Source of the DNA: Myxococcales bacterium
Lineage (GTDB): Bacteria; Myxococcota_A; Polyangia; Haliangiales; Haliangiaceae
DNA: 64,000 nt
Reading direction: 5' to 3'
Assembly (NCBI GenBank): GCA_016706545.1
Contig: JADJJK010000006.1
Span: 1-64,000, forward strand
Within the stretch, counting starts at the first letter, position 1. Each line of letters opens with the position of its first letter. The notes under the pieces were generated by a model. The model ran no database searches. It saw nothing but the letters and a program-made list of their open reading frames with translations, and was not told where the DNA came from. The translations under genes and the position numbers were made by a program. Positions 33,084-42,426 of the stretch are shown here, in pieces.

Positions 33084-35183
33084 CTACGGCGCGATGTTGA
33101 GCGTGGCAAACAGCGCCGCCGCGGAGTACAGGACGCCGCCGCGCATGGTGCTGACCACGCGCCGCAGGTCGGCCAGGCGGGCCAGCGGGTCTCCGTCCAC
33201 CACCACCAGGTTGGCGAGCTTGCCGACGGCGATCGAGCCGTGGTGCTGGTCGACCCCGAGATATCTCGCGGGGTCGATGGTGGCGAGCTGCCAGATCCGG
33301 GCCGGCCGGATGCCGGCGCGCTCGTAGAGCAAGAGCTCGTGCTGGTAGGTGAGGCCAGCGAGCGTGTCGGTGCCCACCACCACGCGCACGCCGGCGTCTA
33401 CCAGCGCGCGGGTCATCGCCAGCAGCTTGTCAAACGCGGCGCGGTACTTCACCTTGCGCTCGCCCTCCAGCGAGAGCCCGCCGGTGACGTAGCCCCGGCG
33501 CGCCTGCACCGGCAAGCGCGCCACCAGCTCCTCGAGCCCGGGCGTGACCTTCCCGGGCTCGGCCACGAACAGGCCCTCGAACGCATGCAGGGTCGGGTCG
33601 ATCACGGTCTTGCGCTCACGCAGCAAGCGGAAGAAGTCCTGCACCGGCTTGGTCCGCAGATCGAGCGTGGCGGCGTGGTCTCCCACCAGCGTGAAGCGGG
33701 TGGTGTCGCGCGTGTCCGTCTCGTGCGTGGCGAAGAAGTTGAGAAACAGCATGTTGATGTGCTCGATGCCGTCGTAGCCGGCGCGCACCGCCTCGTGCGC
33801 CAGCATGTGGACGGGGATGTGCCCGGTCACCTGCAGGCCGCGCCGGTGCGCCTCCTCGGCGAGCAGCGGCACCAGCTCTGGTCGCACCGAGTTGTAGATC
33901 TTGATGCCCTGGTAGCCACGCTGCGCGAAGTACTCCACCGCGGCGCGCGCCTCCTCGGGCGTCTCGGCGGTGATCTTGCTGGACGCGGCCTTGGGGTTTC
34001 GGCCCTCGATGAAGCCAAAGCGCACCAGGTGTGGGCCGATGGTCTCGCCGGTGTCAAAGCGCCGGCGCAGCTCCTCCAGCGTATCCGGATCGTTGCCGAC
34101 GTCCCGCACCAGGGTGACGCCGGCGGCCAGGTGCAAGACCCCATCGGTGTCCTCGGTGTGGCCGTGCATGTCGACCATGCCGGGGACCAAGGCCTTGCCC
34201 GCCAGGTCGATGATCTCGGCGCCGTCCGGAGGTCGGACGCTCCGGCTTGGCCCCATCGCGGTGATGCGCGACCCCACCACCACCACGGTGTGGTCCGGCA
34301 GGTAGCGCCCGCGCTCCACGTCGAGCACCCGCGCGTGGGTGAAGGCCAGGCCCGCCGCCGGTGGGTGGTGCGCCAGCTCCTTGGCCAGGCGGGTCGCCCG
34401 CGCGCTGCGCAGCTCGCGCTGCTTGGCCAGCAGCGCGTCGACCGTGTCCTGCCAGCCCTCGGGCACCACCGAGAACCACTCGTTGGCGGTGCCAAACCAG
34501 GAGCCATCTGGCGAGTGCCACGTGTAGAACGGCTGCAGCGACAGGCCCGAGGTGGCGTAGGCCACGACCGTGCGAGCGCCAGCGCGGCCGGTCAGCGTGA
34601 GCTCGCCCACCGCCTCGACCCGCGCCGTCCCCGCTGGCAAGACGGCCAGGCTGCCGCCGTGGCGCATCGCGGCGGCGGCGAGCAAGCCGCGCAGCTCGGG
34701 CACGTTGGCCACCGGCAAGAAGAACGCAGGCCCTTGCACCGCGAGGCTGCCGCTCTCCTCGGGGCTCTTCCAGCTCGCCTGGGTCCCCGCGCGCTCGAAG
34801 CTGGCCTCGAACGTGGCGCCGAAGGTGTGGTTGCCGGTGGCGCGGAAGCTGGCCAGCGTGCCGTCGGCGGCGAGCGTGAACGTGGCCTCGGTGCGCGGCC
34901 CGCGTCCGTTCTCCAGCACCGCCAGCGAGGTGTGGATGGTGCCATCTGGGGCCGTGGTGATCACGCTGGTGCCGGTCTGGCGCCCTTGCGAGAGGACCAC
35001 GCGCCGGATCACCGCGGGCGCCGGTGCGCTGGCGGCTGCGGCTGCGGCGGCTGGGGTGGCCTGCGCAGCCGCGGGCGTTGCCGCTGGCCCAGCGGTCCCT
35101 TGTCCCGGCGCGCTGGCATCCTTGGCCTGGGTCCCACACGCCGTCAGCGCCAGCGCCAGCACGGCGGCGAGCCCTCGGCGCAT
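33084..35183 (-). CDS. Lipoprotein amidohydrolase
   Basis: Signal with lipobox (LALALTACGTQ), a ~300-residue N-terminal beta domain, then an amidohydrolase TIM barrel. Metal ligands are visible: VDMHGHTED (HxH), a Lys in GIKIYNS (carboxylated-Lys position), VTGHIPVH (His), GIEHINM (His) and VVGTDTLAG (Asp). Likely imidazolonepropionase/prolidase-like hydrolase acting in the periplasm. Start 35183 gives a clean signal. Upstream in-frame starts would add a DQA-repeat peptide encoded by a 9-bp tandem array, which I take to be leader sequence. Confidence 0.85.
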   Translation of the reverse strand: MRRGLAAVLALALTACGTQAKDASAPGQGTAGPAATPAAAQATPAAAAAAASAPAPAVIRRVVLSQGRQTGTSVITTAPDGTIHTSLAVLENGRGPRTEATFTLAADGTLASFRATGNHTFGATFEASFERAGTQASWKSPEESGSLAVQGPAFFLPVANVPELRGLLAAAAMRHGGSLAVLPAGTARVEAVGELTLTGRAGARTVVAYATSGLSLQPFYTWHSPDGSWFGTANEWFSVVPEGWQDTVDALLAKQRELRSARATRLAKELAHHPPAAGLAFTHARVLDVERGRYLPDHTVVVVGSRITAMGPSRSVRPPDGAEIIDLAGKALVPGMVDMHGHTEDTDGVLHLAAGVTLVRDVGNDPDTLEELRRRFDTGETIGPHLVRFGFIEGRNPKAASSKITAETPEEARAAVEYFAQRGYQGIKIYNSVRPELVPLLAEEAHRRGLQVTGHIPVHMLAHEAVRAGYDGIEHINMLFLNFFATHETDTRDTTRFTLVGDHAATLDLRTKPVQDFFRLLRERKTVIDPTLHAFEGLFVAEPGKVTPGLEELVARLPVQARRGYVTGGLSLEGERKVKYRAAFDKLLAMTRALVDAGVRVVVGTDTLAGLTYQHELLLYERAGIRPARIWQLATIDPARYLGVDQHHGSIAVGKLANLVVVDGDPLARLADLRRVVSTMRGGVLYSAAALFATLNIAP

Positions 35184-35230
35184 CGAGGCCGGGCGCCGCG
35201 CAGGAGCGTGAACGCGGGCTCTTCGAGCTG

Positions 35231-35284
35231 CTTGGTCCGCTTGGTCCGCTTGATCCGCTTGGTCCGCTTGGTCCGCTTGATCCG
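35231..35284. repeat. 9-bp minisatellite upstream of amidohydrolase
   Basis: Six units of CTTGGTCCG/CTTGATCCG, with a degenerate seventh, lie 48-101 bp upstream of the chosen start. The array is either 5' UTR or a variable N-terminus (DQA repeats) if translation begins further upstream. Confidence 0.88.
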
Positions 35285-35433
35285 TTCGATCCGACATCCG
35301 CGAACCATACACCGACGGCGCGCGCTGCTGCGCAGCTGGCTGACGCATGCGCCTGCAACGTCCTACTTGCACGTGATGTGTAAATGCAATAACAATGTTC
35401 GTGCGACGACCTCTCGATTTCAAGGAGGTGCGC

Positions 35434-35784
35434 ATGGAGGACGCCATGACAACGCAGACGGATCACCACGCCGACCATGCCGACCATCTTCGTCATGCAC
35501 AGGAGCACCGCCGCATGCGCATCGAGCACCGGCAACTGCTCGCCGCGTTGCGCCGCCTGGAGGCGGAGCTGCTCGACCACGAGGTCGAGCTCCTCGAGCA
35601 TGAAGCGGCCATGACGCTCCACGAAGACGCCATGGCTAGCCACGCGCACGAGGGCAGCGGGGCAGACCACTCGGCGCGGCACGCGCAGCACGAGGAGCTC
35701 GCCCGGCGTCACGAGACCTTCAGGTCTCGCCACCAGATCCTCCACCAGAAGCTCGCCTTTCTGTTGAACCCACCGAGAGACTGA
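35434..35784 (+). CDS. His-rich small protein before ZIP transporter
   Basis: 116 aa, unrecognised. About one residue in six is His, many in HH/HxxH arrangements (TDHHADHADHLRHAQEHRR), in a helical, Glu-rich background likely to form a coiled coil. No signal or membrane segment. The ATG at 35434 has a strong AAGGAGG 5 nt upstream, so expression should be high. It is 2 bp before the ZIP gene, so a zinc-buffer or metallochaperone role is an inference from composition and context. Confidence 0.75.
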   Translation: MEDAMTTQTDHHADHADHLRHAQEHRRMRIEHRQLLAALRRLEAELLDHEVELLEHEAAMTLHEDAMASHAHEGSGADHSARHAQHEELARRHETFRSRHQILHQKLAFLLNPPRD

Positions 35785-35786
35785 GC

Positions 35787-36533
35787 GTGGATCCGACGCT
35801 GCTCCGGATCCTCGCCTTCGGGCTGCTGATGAGCCTGATCGCCATGGTGGGGGGGCTGCTTGCCCTCCTGCCGGAGCGCGTGCTCGAGCGCTGGCTCAAG
35901 CCGCTCGTTGCGTTCGCTGCGGGGTCGCTGATCGGCGGCGCGTTCTTCCACTTGTTGCCCCACGCGCTGGACGCCGGACCGAGTGGACCGGTGCTGGCGT
36001 GGGTGGTCATCGGATTCGGGGCGTTCTTCGCCCTCGACCAACTTCTGGAGTGGCATCACTGTCACCGGCCGGTTTCATCCCACGTCCGGCCGCTCGGGCC
36101 CCTCCTGCTGGTCGCCGACGGCGTGCACAACTTGCTCGGCGGGCTCTCGATCGGTGCCATCTTCATGGTCGATGTTCGGGCCGGCGTCGCCGCGTGGGTG
36201 GCCGCGGCGCTTCACGAGGTCCCGCAGGAGCTAGGCGACTTTGGCGCGATCGTCCACGCCGGCTTCTCGCGCCGACGCGCCCTGCTACTCAACTTTCTCT
36301 CCGCGCTGACCTTCCCGCTCGGGGGAGTCATCGCGTACTTCGCCAGCCAGCGGCTCGACATCCACTTCCTCATCGCCCTCGGCTGCGGCAACTTTCTCTA
36401 CATCGCTGCGGCCGACCTCATCCCCGAGGTGAAGAGATCCGAGGCCCTCTCGGAGACCGCGACGAGGTTCGTCTCCTTCGTGCTCGGCGCGGGCCTCCTC
36501 TATGCCGTCCACGTGCTGCACCACCACGACTGA
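35787..36533 (+). CDS. ZIP-family divalent-metal transporter
   Basis: Eight-helix ZIP protein of 248 aa. TM4 carries VADGVHNLLGGLSIG and TM5 carries ALHEVPQELGDFG, the conserved metal-binding HN/D and HExPxExGD elements. The loop between TM3 and TM4 has LEWHHCHRP, a His/Cys metal-binding loop. It should import zinc or iron. GTG 35787 starts 2 bp after the His-rich gene stop. Convergent with the next gene (2 bp apart). Confidence 0.92.
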   Translation: MDPTLLRILAFGLLMSLIAMVGGLLALLPERVLERWLKPLVAFAAGSLIGGAFFHLLPHALDAGPSGPVLAWVVIGFGAFFALDQLLEWHHCHRPVSSHVRPLGPLLLVADGVHNLLGGLSIGAIFMVDVRAGVAAWVAAALHEVPQELGDFGAIVHAGFSRRRALLLNFLSALTFPLGGVIAYFASQRLDIHFLIALGCGNFLYIAAADLIPEVKRSEALSETATRFVSFVLGAGLLYAVHVLHHHD

Positions 36534-36535
36534 CG

Positions 36536-37648
36536 CTATCGCACGAGCTGCGTGCTCACCTCGTGGATCTCGAGCTCGAGGTACGCATACTCGCCGCTCG
36601 GCGCGGTGTAGCGGGCCTCCCCGCGCGTCGCGAGCCGGTGCGGGCCCATGGCTCGGTACTCGCCGATGGGCGTGGACCAGCGCTGGGGTAGCGTGGCCTT
36701 GCCGTCCGAGGCGAGCGCGGGCCGGTCGTCGGACCAGAAGTCGACCAGGGCCCCTGAGTCGTCGAAGACCAGCACGGCGCGGATGGTGTGAGGGCCGTTG
36801 GTGTAGGTCGCCTCCACGCTGTGCGCGTCGATCTCACGCCAGCGGATCGCGGGGTCGATCAAGGTCGCTGGCGCGAAGATGCACATGTCGTTGAAGATGG
36901 TGACCGTCTCGGTCCTCATCATCGCCGGCCCACGGAGAGAGACGACGGGCACCAGCGACAGCAGCCGGATCTGCATGCTGGCGTCCGCCTCTCCGTAGAG
37001 GTGCAGGCCATCGACGGGCAGCCCGCCGCGGCTCGCGTTCATCCAGAAGTAGCGGCGCGCGGGGGCATAGAAGTTGTGCTGCTCGGCGGTGAACGGCATC
37101 CACGGCGCCGAAGCCGAGGCTCGGATGCGTCCGGTCATCCGGGCCCGGAAGCCGCCAACGCGCGGCGTGCCGACGACCCCAGCGAACCGGAGGTAGCGCT
37201 GGACCAGGGCAGGCAGCGCGGCGAGGTCAGCCTCGGTGAGGTCTTGCGACCGCGGGCTGCTGGCCGCCTGCCCGACGCCATCTCGGACGGCGCGCTCGTA
37301 CTCGGCGCGCAGCCCCAGCGGACCCCAGGCGAAGGCCCCGTACACCACCACCGCCAGCAGGATGACGTTCGCCATCGTTCCAAAGCGCGCGTCGCTCCAC
37401 GATCCGATGATGGCGATCTGCGACGCCACCACGCCGAGCAGGCCGACCAGCCAGAACCACCGGGGCGCGGCGAAGAGCACCACCCCGGCCACGAGGAGCA
37501 GCGCCAGCGCCGCGAGCCAGAGCACCCCCATCGGCCGGGAGATCGGCAGCTTTAGCTGCGCGAGCTGCGCGAACTCGAACGCCTTGAGAAAGCCCATCAC
37601 GTGGATGAGCGCGTGAACGAAGAGCACGAAGGCGAAGGCGATGCGCAT
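36536..37648 (-). CDS. DUF6544-like membrane protein
   Basis: N-terminal four predicted helices (residues ~5-110, e.g. LWLAALALLLVAGVVLFAA), then a soluble ~240-residue domain with LPALVQRYLRFAGVVG and the conserved core FTAEQHNFYAPARRYFWMNA. It resembles DUF6544-family proteins of unknown function. No catalytic signature that I recognise. Monocistronic, convergent with the ZIP gene. Confidence 0.75.
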   Translation of the reverse strand: MRIAFAFVLFVHALIHVMGFLKAFEFAQLAQLKLPISRPMGVLWLAALALLLVAGVVLFAAPRWFWLVGLLGVVASQIAIIGSWSDARFGTMANVILLAVVVYGAFAWGPLGLRAEYERAVRDGVGQAASSPRSQDLTEADLAALPALVQRYLRFAGVVGTPRVGGFRARMTGRIRASASAPWMPFTAEQHNFYAPARRYFWMNASRGGLPVDGLHLYGEADASMQIRLLSLVPVVSLRGPAMMRTETVTIFNDMCIFAPATLIDPAIRWREIDAHSVEATYTNGPHTIRAVLVFDDSGALVDFWSDDRPALASDGKATLPQRWSTPIGEYRAMGPHRLATRGEARYTAPSGEYAYLELEIHEVSTQLVR

Positions 37649-37971
37649 GGAAGACCGTCCTTGTGGCCGGCGGCGGCTGGACTCACCTGGTCGATCGCAC
37701 GCCTCCAGGAAACACGGCGCGAGAGGTCAAGCATCTATGCCGAAGGTACAAGCAGACAGTAATCACTCATTCCATCGTTGTCACCACCGGATCGACGACG
37801 GCGACCACGGCGACGACGACCACGACGGCGACGGCGACCACGGCGGCGACGGCGACCGCGACCGACCATGCCCGACCATGATCGACGACGGCGACCACGA
37901 CGGTGACGGCGACCACGGCGACCATGATCGACCATGACCGATCATGACCGATCTCCACGATACCTCGTGAC

Positions 37972-38025
37972 CCGTGCGTGACTCACCCACCGTGCGTGAC
38001 CCACCCACCGTGCTCGACCCACCCA
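37972..38025. repeat. 18-bp tandem repeat, three units
   Basis: Three consecutive 18-bp units, CCGTGCGTGACTCACCCA with one or two changes in the later copies. Intergenic. Confidence 0.85.
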
Positions 38026-38304
38026 CCGCGCTGGTCCTATCCACCTTCCACGCGCTCACCCTTGTCGTTACCTGGCGATCCGTTCCGGGTTCTGGGTTCT
38101 GGGTTCTGGTACAAACCAAAAAAAACTCAGGGTTCTGAAAACAGCAGGGGCTGTGCGGCGGTGTGGAAGAGGCGCGCCGTCCCTCCTAGGCACGCCTGCT
38201 GCACCGGGCCCTCCTGCGCCTTTCCAAGGGCTGTGGTCAACCGCGCCGCTTGCGCGCATTCCCACTTGCCCAGTCTCGACGAGCGCGGTTGTCCATAGCC
38301 CGAC

Positions 38305-38385
38305 ACCGTCCACAGCCCAGGGGCTTCCGCGGAGACGCGCTGCGACCTGGATCACACCACGTTTCCGCGGAGGTTTCCGCGATCT
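38305..38385 (-). repeat. 82-bp dispersed hairpin element, copy 2
   Basis: Reverse complement of 15644-15725, with about six differences including one 1-nt indel. Its arms differ at one base (TCCGCGGAAACG against CGTCTCCGCGGA). It lies about 300 bp upstream of a DUF222-HNH gene that itself contains several copies of the arm motif. Confidence 0.85.
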
Positions 38386-38678
38386 CGATCTCGGCTTCGA
38401 TCTCCGCTCGCTCGCGTCCGCCTGCCGGACGCACTCACCAACTCCAGATCTATTATCCAATATCCATCCAAATACCAACATTTCTCTTGACACCTCCCGC
38501 GTCAGCGCACCCGCCTTGCCGCCAACCCTCCGCGTTCTCTCCACCAGAGGCCCGCACGCGCGCTACATCCTCGTCTACCTGCGCACCCCACGAAACTTCG
38601 CGTCGCCCGCGCTTCTGCGGCACCTGGAGCACGCCAGGCGCGAAATCGGCGCCGAAAATCGCCGTGCTACAAAGCCTC

Positions 38679-40605
38679 ATGAGCGAGCCTCTCTCCGTCG
38701 AGGAAGTTCAAGCTCTCGGCGAACACATCGCCGAGCAAGCGGTCCACCTGGACGCCGCCATGCATCGCTTGCTCGCCGACCTGCGGACGTTCGACGCGGC
38801 CGGCGGCTGGTACCGGCAGGGCTTTGGCACCTGTGCGCACTGGCTGAGCTGGCGAGTCGGCTGGGACCTCGGCACCGCGCGCGAACACCTGCGCGTGGCC
38901 AGGGCGCTGCACACCTTGCCGCGAGTGTCAGAAGCACTATCCGCCGGGCAGATCTCCTATTCCAAGACTCGCGCCATCACGCGCGTGGCCACCGCCGCCA
39001 CCGAAACGGTGCTCCTTGGCTACGCCCAGCACTGCACCGCAAGCCAGCTCGAGACGGTGTGCCGCAAGGTCGGTGTGCTCGGCGCAGACTCCGCCAGCCG
39101 AGCCGTGCGCCCACACGACAGCGAGCGCTACGTGGCGCACACCACGACGGCCTCAGGCATGGTGTGCGTCAAGGCCTGCCTGCGCCCCGACGAGGCCGCG
39201 CTGCTCTTGCAGGTGTTGCAGCAGGCGGCGGTGGACTGCACGCGCGAGCCGGCGGCGGCTTCCGCGGAAACGTCGGCGGCTTCCGAGGAGACGTCCGCAC
39301 CTGCCGAGCGAGCGACGGGCGCCTCGGCGGAGGTTGCTGACGTTTCCGCGGAAGCGCCAGCACCTGCCGAGCGATCGGCTGACGTTTCCGCGGAAGCGCA
39401 GCGCTCTTCCACCACGACCACCACGCGCCGCCCGTACAACCGCGCCGATGGCCTGATGGCCCTGGTCCAGTCCTACGCACGAGGTAGCCGCGCCGAGCGC
39501 GCTCCCGTCGAGCTGATCGTCACCGTGCCCGTGGCGCTGCTGCAGCAGTCCGCCGCGACTACCGACTCAGCCACCGGCACCTCCGACTCCACCGCCGACA
39601 TCTCCGCAACCACCGATCTCCCCCTCGCCCCCGCCACTTTCACCGACCGTGGCGCCTCGCTGCCGGTGGCCCTCACCGTCGAGTCCGACCTGGCGCTCTC
39701 TCCGCAGGCCACCCGCCGCCTGGCTTGCGACTGCGGCCTGGTCGTCGCCAACATCGGGGCCACCATCGGCGCCGGCGCCTCCATCGCCGACGCAACCCCG
39801 CTCTCCGTCGGCCGCAAGACCCGCACCATCCCCGCCGCCCTCAAGCGCGCGCTCTTGCTGCGCGATCGCACCTGCCGCTTTCCCGGCTGCGACCACCGCC
39901 TCTTCCTTGAGGGCCACCACCTGCAGCACTGGGCCGATGGCGGCGAGACCAGCCTGCCCAACGTCGCGTTGCTCTGCTCTTTGCACCACGCCTACGTCCA
40001 CGAGCGCGGCTATCGCATCACGCAGTCCGCCACCGGCGCGCTCGCCTTCGAAGATCCGCAGGGCCGCGCCGTCGTCCCGCTGCCGCCTCGCCCCGCGCCG
40101 CCGCTGCTCGGCTGGCCGGCGCTGCGCGCCGCCAACGCCGCCCTGCCCTGCTGCACCACCGGCCAGTGCCGCTGGCGCGGCGAGCGCGTCGATAGCTGGG
40201 ACGCCGCCGCCACCATCACGCGCATCCAGCGCCGCGCCGACGCAGCAGGCGCAACAGCAGCCCCCGCACCTTCCGTCCCCACCGCGCCGCTCGTCGCCGC
40301 ACCGCCAGCGTCCCCACCATCCGCGTTTCCCCGCACACCGGCACCGCCCTCACCACCCGCATCCCTCTCATCTGTCGCCGATCCCTCCGCTCGATCCCGA
40401 CGGCCTCCCCCTGCGCGGCCTGTGGGACGACCTCGACCGCCACAGCGCCATCGAGCGCTGGGTCCTCGCCGAGATGCAAGCCACCGGCGCCGATCCCCTC
40501 TCCGTCGGCCGCCCGCTGCCGGACCACCTGCAGCATCCGTCACAGCGCTCGTCACAGCGCTCGTCACAGCGCCCGTCACAGCGCCCGTCACAGCGTCGGC
40601 CGTAG
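38679..40605 (+). CDS. DUF222-HNH endonuclease family protein, frameshifted
   Basis: N-terminal DUF222 (13E12 repeat-like) domain (WYRQGFGTCAHWLSWRVGWDLGTAREHLRVARAL), an Ala/Glu linker, and an HNH nuclease (CRFPGCDHRLFLEGHHLQHW ... LPNVALLCSLHHAYVHERG) with zinc Cys and HNH residues intact. After ~40370 the first frame becomes Arg/Pro-rich, while the +1 frame reads plausibly (PPLDPDGLPLRGLWDDLDRH) to a stop at 40605. A 1-nt indel or sequencing error near 40370-40390 is likely; the nuclease itself lies before it. This family is often multi-copy and mobile. ATG 38679 is the conserved start. Confidence 0.8.
40540..40595. repeat. 12-bp repeat at HNH gene 3' end
   Basis: Four to five units of TCACAGCGCTCG/TCACAGCGCCCG end the HNH gene. 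In the +1 frame they encode SQRS/SQRP, consistent with this frame being the translated one. Confidence 0.85.
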
Positions 40606-40693
40606 CGTCTGCGGAATGGTTGGCAGCAGCACTTGGCGACGTCGAGGTGGCCGAGACGCTCGCCTTGCAAGGCTCACCTCGAGCTGACGCCAT

Positions 40694-41827
40694 TCACCAG
40701 GTCAAGATCGCCACCACCTCGCTGCGATGGCTGGGGAGCTGGGTGGTGCGCAGGGTGGCGGCGCCCAGCTTGCGCACGCGCTCGAGCAGGCGGGGCAGGG
40801 CCTCGAAGATGCCATCGTCGTTGAGCTTGAGCGTCAGCACGGCGCCGCGCAGGCCGCCGTGGGCCAGCGCCACGAAGCGCTCGACGTAGCGCAGCGCCAC
40901 CATGGGCGCCAGGTTCACGTCGAGCAGGAGCCACTGGAACTTCCGGGGCAGGTTGGACCTGGCCACCTCCGCCGCCGGCATGTGCAGGTGGATGAGCCGG
41001 TTGCCGTGCGGCCCGACGAAGTCGCGGGTCACCGGGTGCATCTCTCCAGGATCGACGCCGTAGACGGTGAGGCCGCGCTGCAGGAGCGCGAGCGTGGCGC
41101 CGCCGGGCGCCGAGCCGATCTCCACCGCGAGCTCGCCAGGCGCTGGCTCGAGGTTGGCCCAGCGCAGGGCCTCTTCGATCTTGCTGTACGCGCGCGACGG
41201 CGACTCCGGCGGCGGCTGCACGTAGCCGACCCCGCCGGGCCATGGCCCGTGGTGGGCGTCGTGGCGGTGGAGCCCAACGAGCCACGGCTCCTGCGGCTCC
41301 GCCGCGTGCGGCACCACGACATCGAGCACCAGGTCGCCTGGCGCTGCGCGCGGCTCGGCGAGGAACGCGGCGCCGCCCAGCGCGCGTAGCTCGGCCTCCA
41401 CCGCGGCGGCGCGGGTCCCGGCCACGCCGCGGTCCTGCTCGTCCGCGGGCACGTCGAGATCTCGCTCGAACACGTGCAGCCGAAGCGGCGCCGCGCGGGC
41501 GGCGGTCGCGTTCGCCCCCGGTGCCGCGGTCGGTGCCGCCGGTGCCGGTGCCGCGGTCGCTGCCGGCGCCGCGGAGACCAAGGCCATCACCTCCGCCGCG
41601 GTGGTGGCTCGCCCCAGCGACAGGCCAAAGGCGCGGGCGAAGGAGCTAGGGACGCGCGCGCTCGGCGTCCGATCCTCCGGCGCGCGGCTCCCGTCCACCC
41701 GGAACGTGGTGAGGCCCGGCCGCGCGAACGCGAAGGTCAGGTGCGGCGCGGTGCGCCGCAGCTCGGCCTTGAGCCAGCGCGTCGCCGCGACGTGATGAGT
41801 GACCCAGACGAAGGCGGGGGCAGGCAT
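40694..41827 (-). CDS. RlmM/FtsJ-type RNA 2'-O-methyltransferase
   Basis: N-terminal THUMP-like region, an Ala/Pro linker (residues ~85-115), then a Rossmann methyltransferase. Visible: catalytic Lys in SRAYSKIEEALRWA, SAM motif I VEIGSAPGGAT, motif YGVDPGEMHP, catalytic Asp in LLLDVNLAP and catalytic Lys in LTLKLNDDG (K-D-K-E tetrad). This matches RlmM, which methylates C2498 of 23S rRNA, though the linker is longer than in E. coli RlmM. Its 3' end lies 88 bp from the HNH gene end, convergent. Confidence 0.85.
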   Translation of the reverse strand: MPAPAFVWVTHHVAATRWLKAELRRTAPHLTFAFARPGLTTFRVDGSRAPEDRTPSARVPSSFARAFGLSLGRATTAAEVMALVSAAPAATAAPAPAAPTAAPGANATAARAAPLRLHVFERDLDVPADEQDRGVAGTRAAAVEAELRALGGAAFLAEPRAAPGDLVLDVVVPHAAEPQEPWLVGLHRHDAHHGPWPGGVGYVQPPPESPSRAYSKIEEALRWANLEPAPGELAVEIGSAPGGATLALLQRGLTVYGVDPGEMHPVTRDFVGPHGNRLIHLHMPAAEVARSNLPRKFQWLLLDVNLAPMVALRYVERFVALAHGGLRGAVLTLKLNDDGIFEALPRLLERVRKLGAATLRTTQLPSHRSEVVAILTW

Positions 41828-41886
41828 GGGCCGCGCAGCCTACCTTGTCTTGCCAGGCCAAGGGAGCGCGCGGGGCCGGTGGTGGC

Positions 41887-42426
41887 TCAAGGCGAGAAGG
41901 ATCTGGCCAACCGCGCCGCCAGGCACACCTGGGCATCCAGCGCCCAGCCCTGGGTGGGCAGATCGCCGGTCAAGCGCAGCTCCAGCGCCAGCTCCGGCTC
42001 GCGCAGGTGAGCCACCACGTTGTCCTGCGTGAGCGCGCGCGTGACCAGCGCGCCGTCCGCGGTCAGGCACTCGCCACCGCAGGACAGCACCTCGAGCTGC
42101 GGCAGCGGCGAGTCTGGGTTCGCGGAGGCGAGCGTCACCTGCACCGCCTCCAGGAAGGCCAGGTTGGGCGGCCCCACCGCGGCGCGCGCCTCGAAGCGCA
42201 CGAAGGTCACCTCGTCGGAGTCCTGCAGCAGCTCGCCCAGCGTGGCGAGATCCGCGATCGTCGTGCGCACCACCGTCGTGCGCAGGACGCTGCCGCTGTC
42301 GATGGCGATGCCGCGCCGCAGGACGCAGGCCTCGTCGATCTCTGCCTCCACGCGCGCCAGCGTGCAGCCGCAGAGCCAGGCGCACAGCGGCGCCAACGCG
42401 CGCGGGTTTGGCCAGGACGCGCTCAT
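41887..42426 (-). CDS. Hypothetical lipoprotein
   Basis: 179 aa. N-terminal LAPLCAWLCGCTLA gives a signal with a Cys for lipidation. The body is beta-rich with a disulfide candidate (LSCGGECLTADG). No family recognised. ATG 42426 overlaps the stop of the upstream barrel-like gene by 4 nt, so the two are coupled. Probable envelope partner of that barrel. Confidence 0.68.
   Translation of the reverse strand: MSASWPNPRALAPLCAWLCGCTLARVEAEIDEACVLRRGIAIDSGSVLRTTVVRTTIADLATLGELLQDSDEVTFVRFEARAAVGPPNLAFLEAVQVTLASANPDSPLPQLEVLSCGGECLTADGALVTRALTQDNVVAHLREPELALELRLTGDLPTQGWALDAQVCLAARLARSFSP

Larger units (their letters stand above)
37649..38678. other. 1-kb repeat-rich intergenic region
   Basis: No credible gene. 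In order: a GAC/CGG-type low-complexity stretch with GACCATGATCGACCATGA motifs (~37795-37955), three 18-bp units CCGTGCGTGACCCACCCA (37972-38025), a TTCTGGG repeat (~38088-38108) next to an A-run, the second copy of the 82-bp element (38305-38385), and an AT-richer patch (38440-38500). It looks like accumulated repeats and a promoter region next to a mobile-type HNH gene. Confidence 0.7.

Noticed and set aside
37790..38110. CRISPR array in the repeat-rich intergenic region
   Set aside because: Repeats are short, directly tandem and lack unique spacers of uniform length; no cas genes are present.
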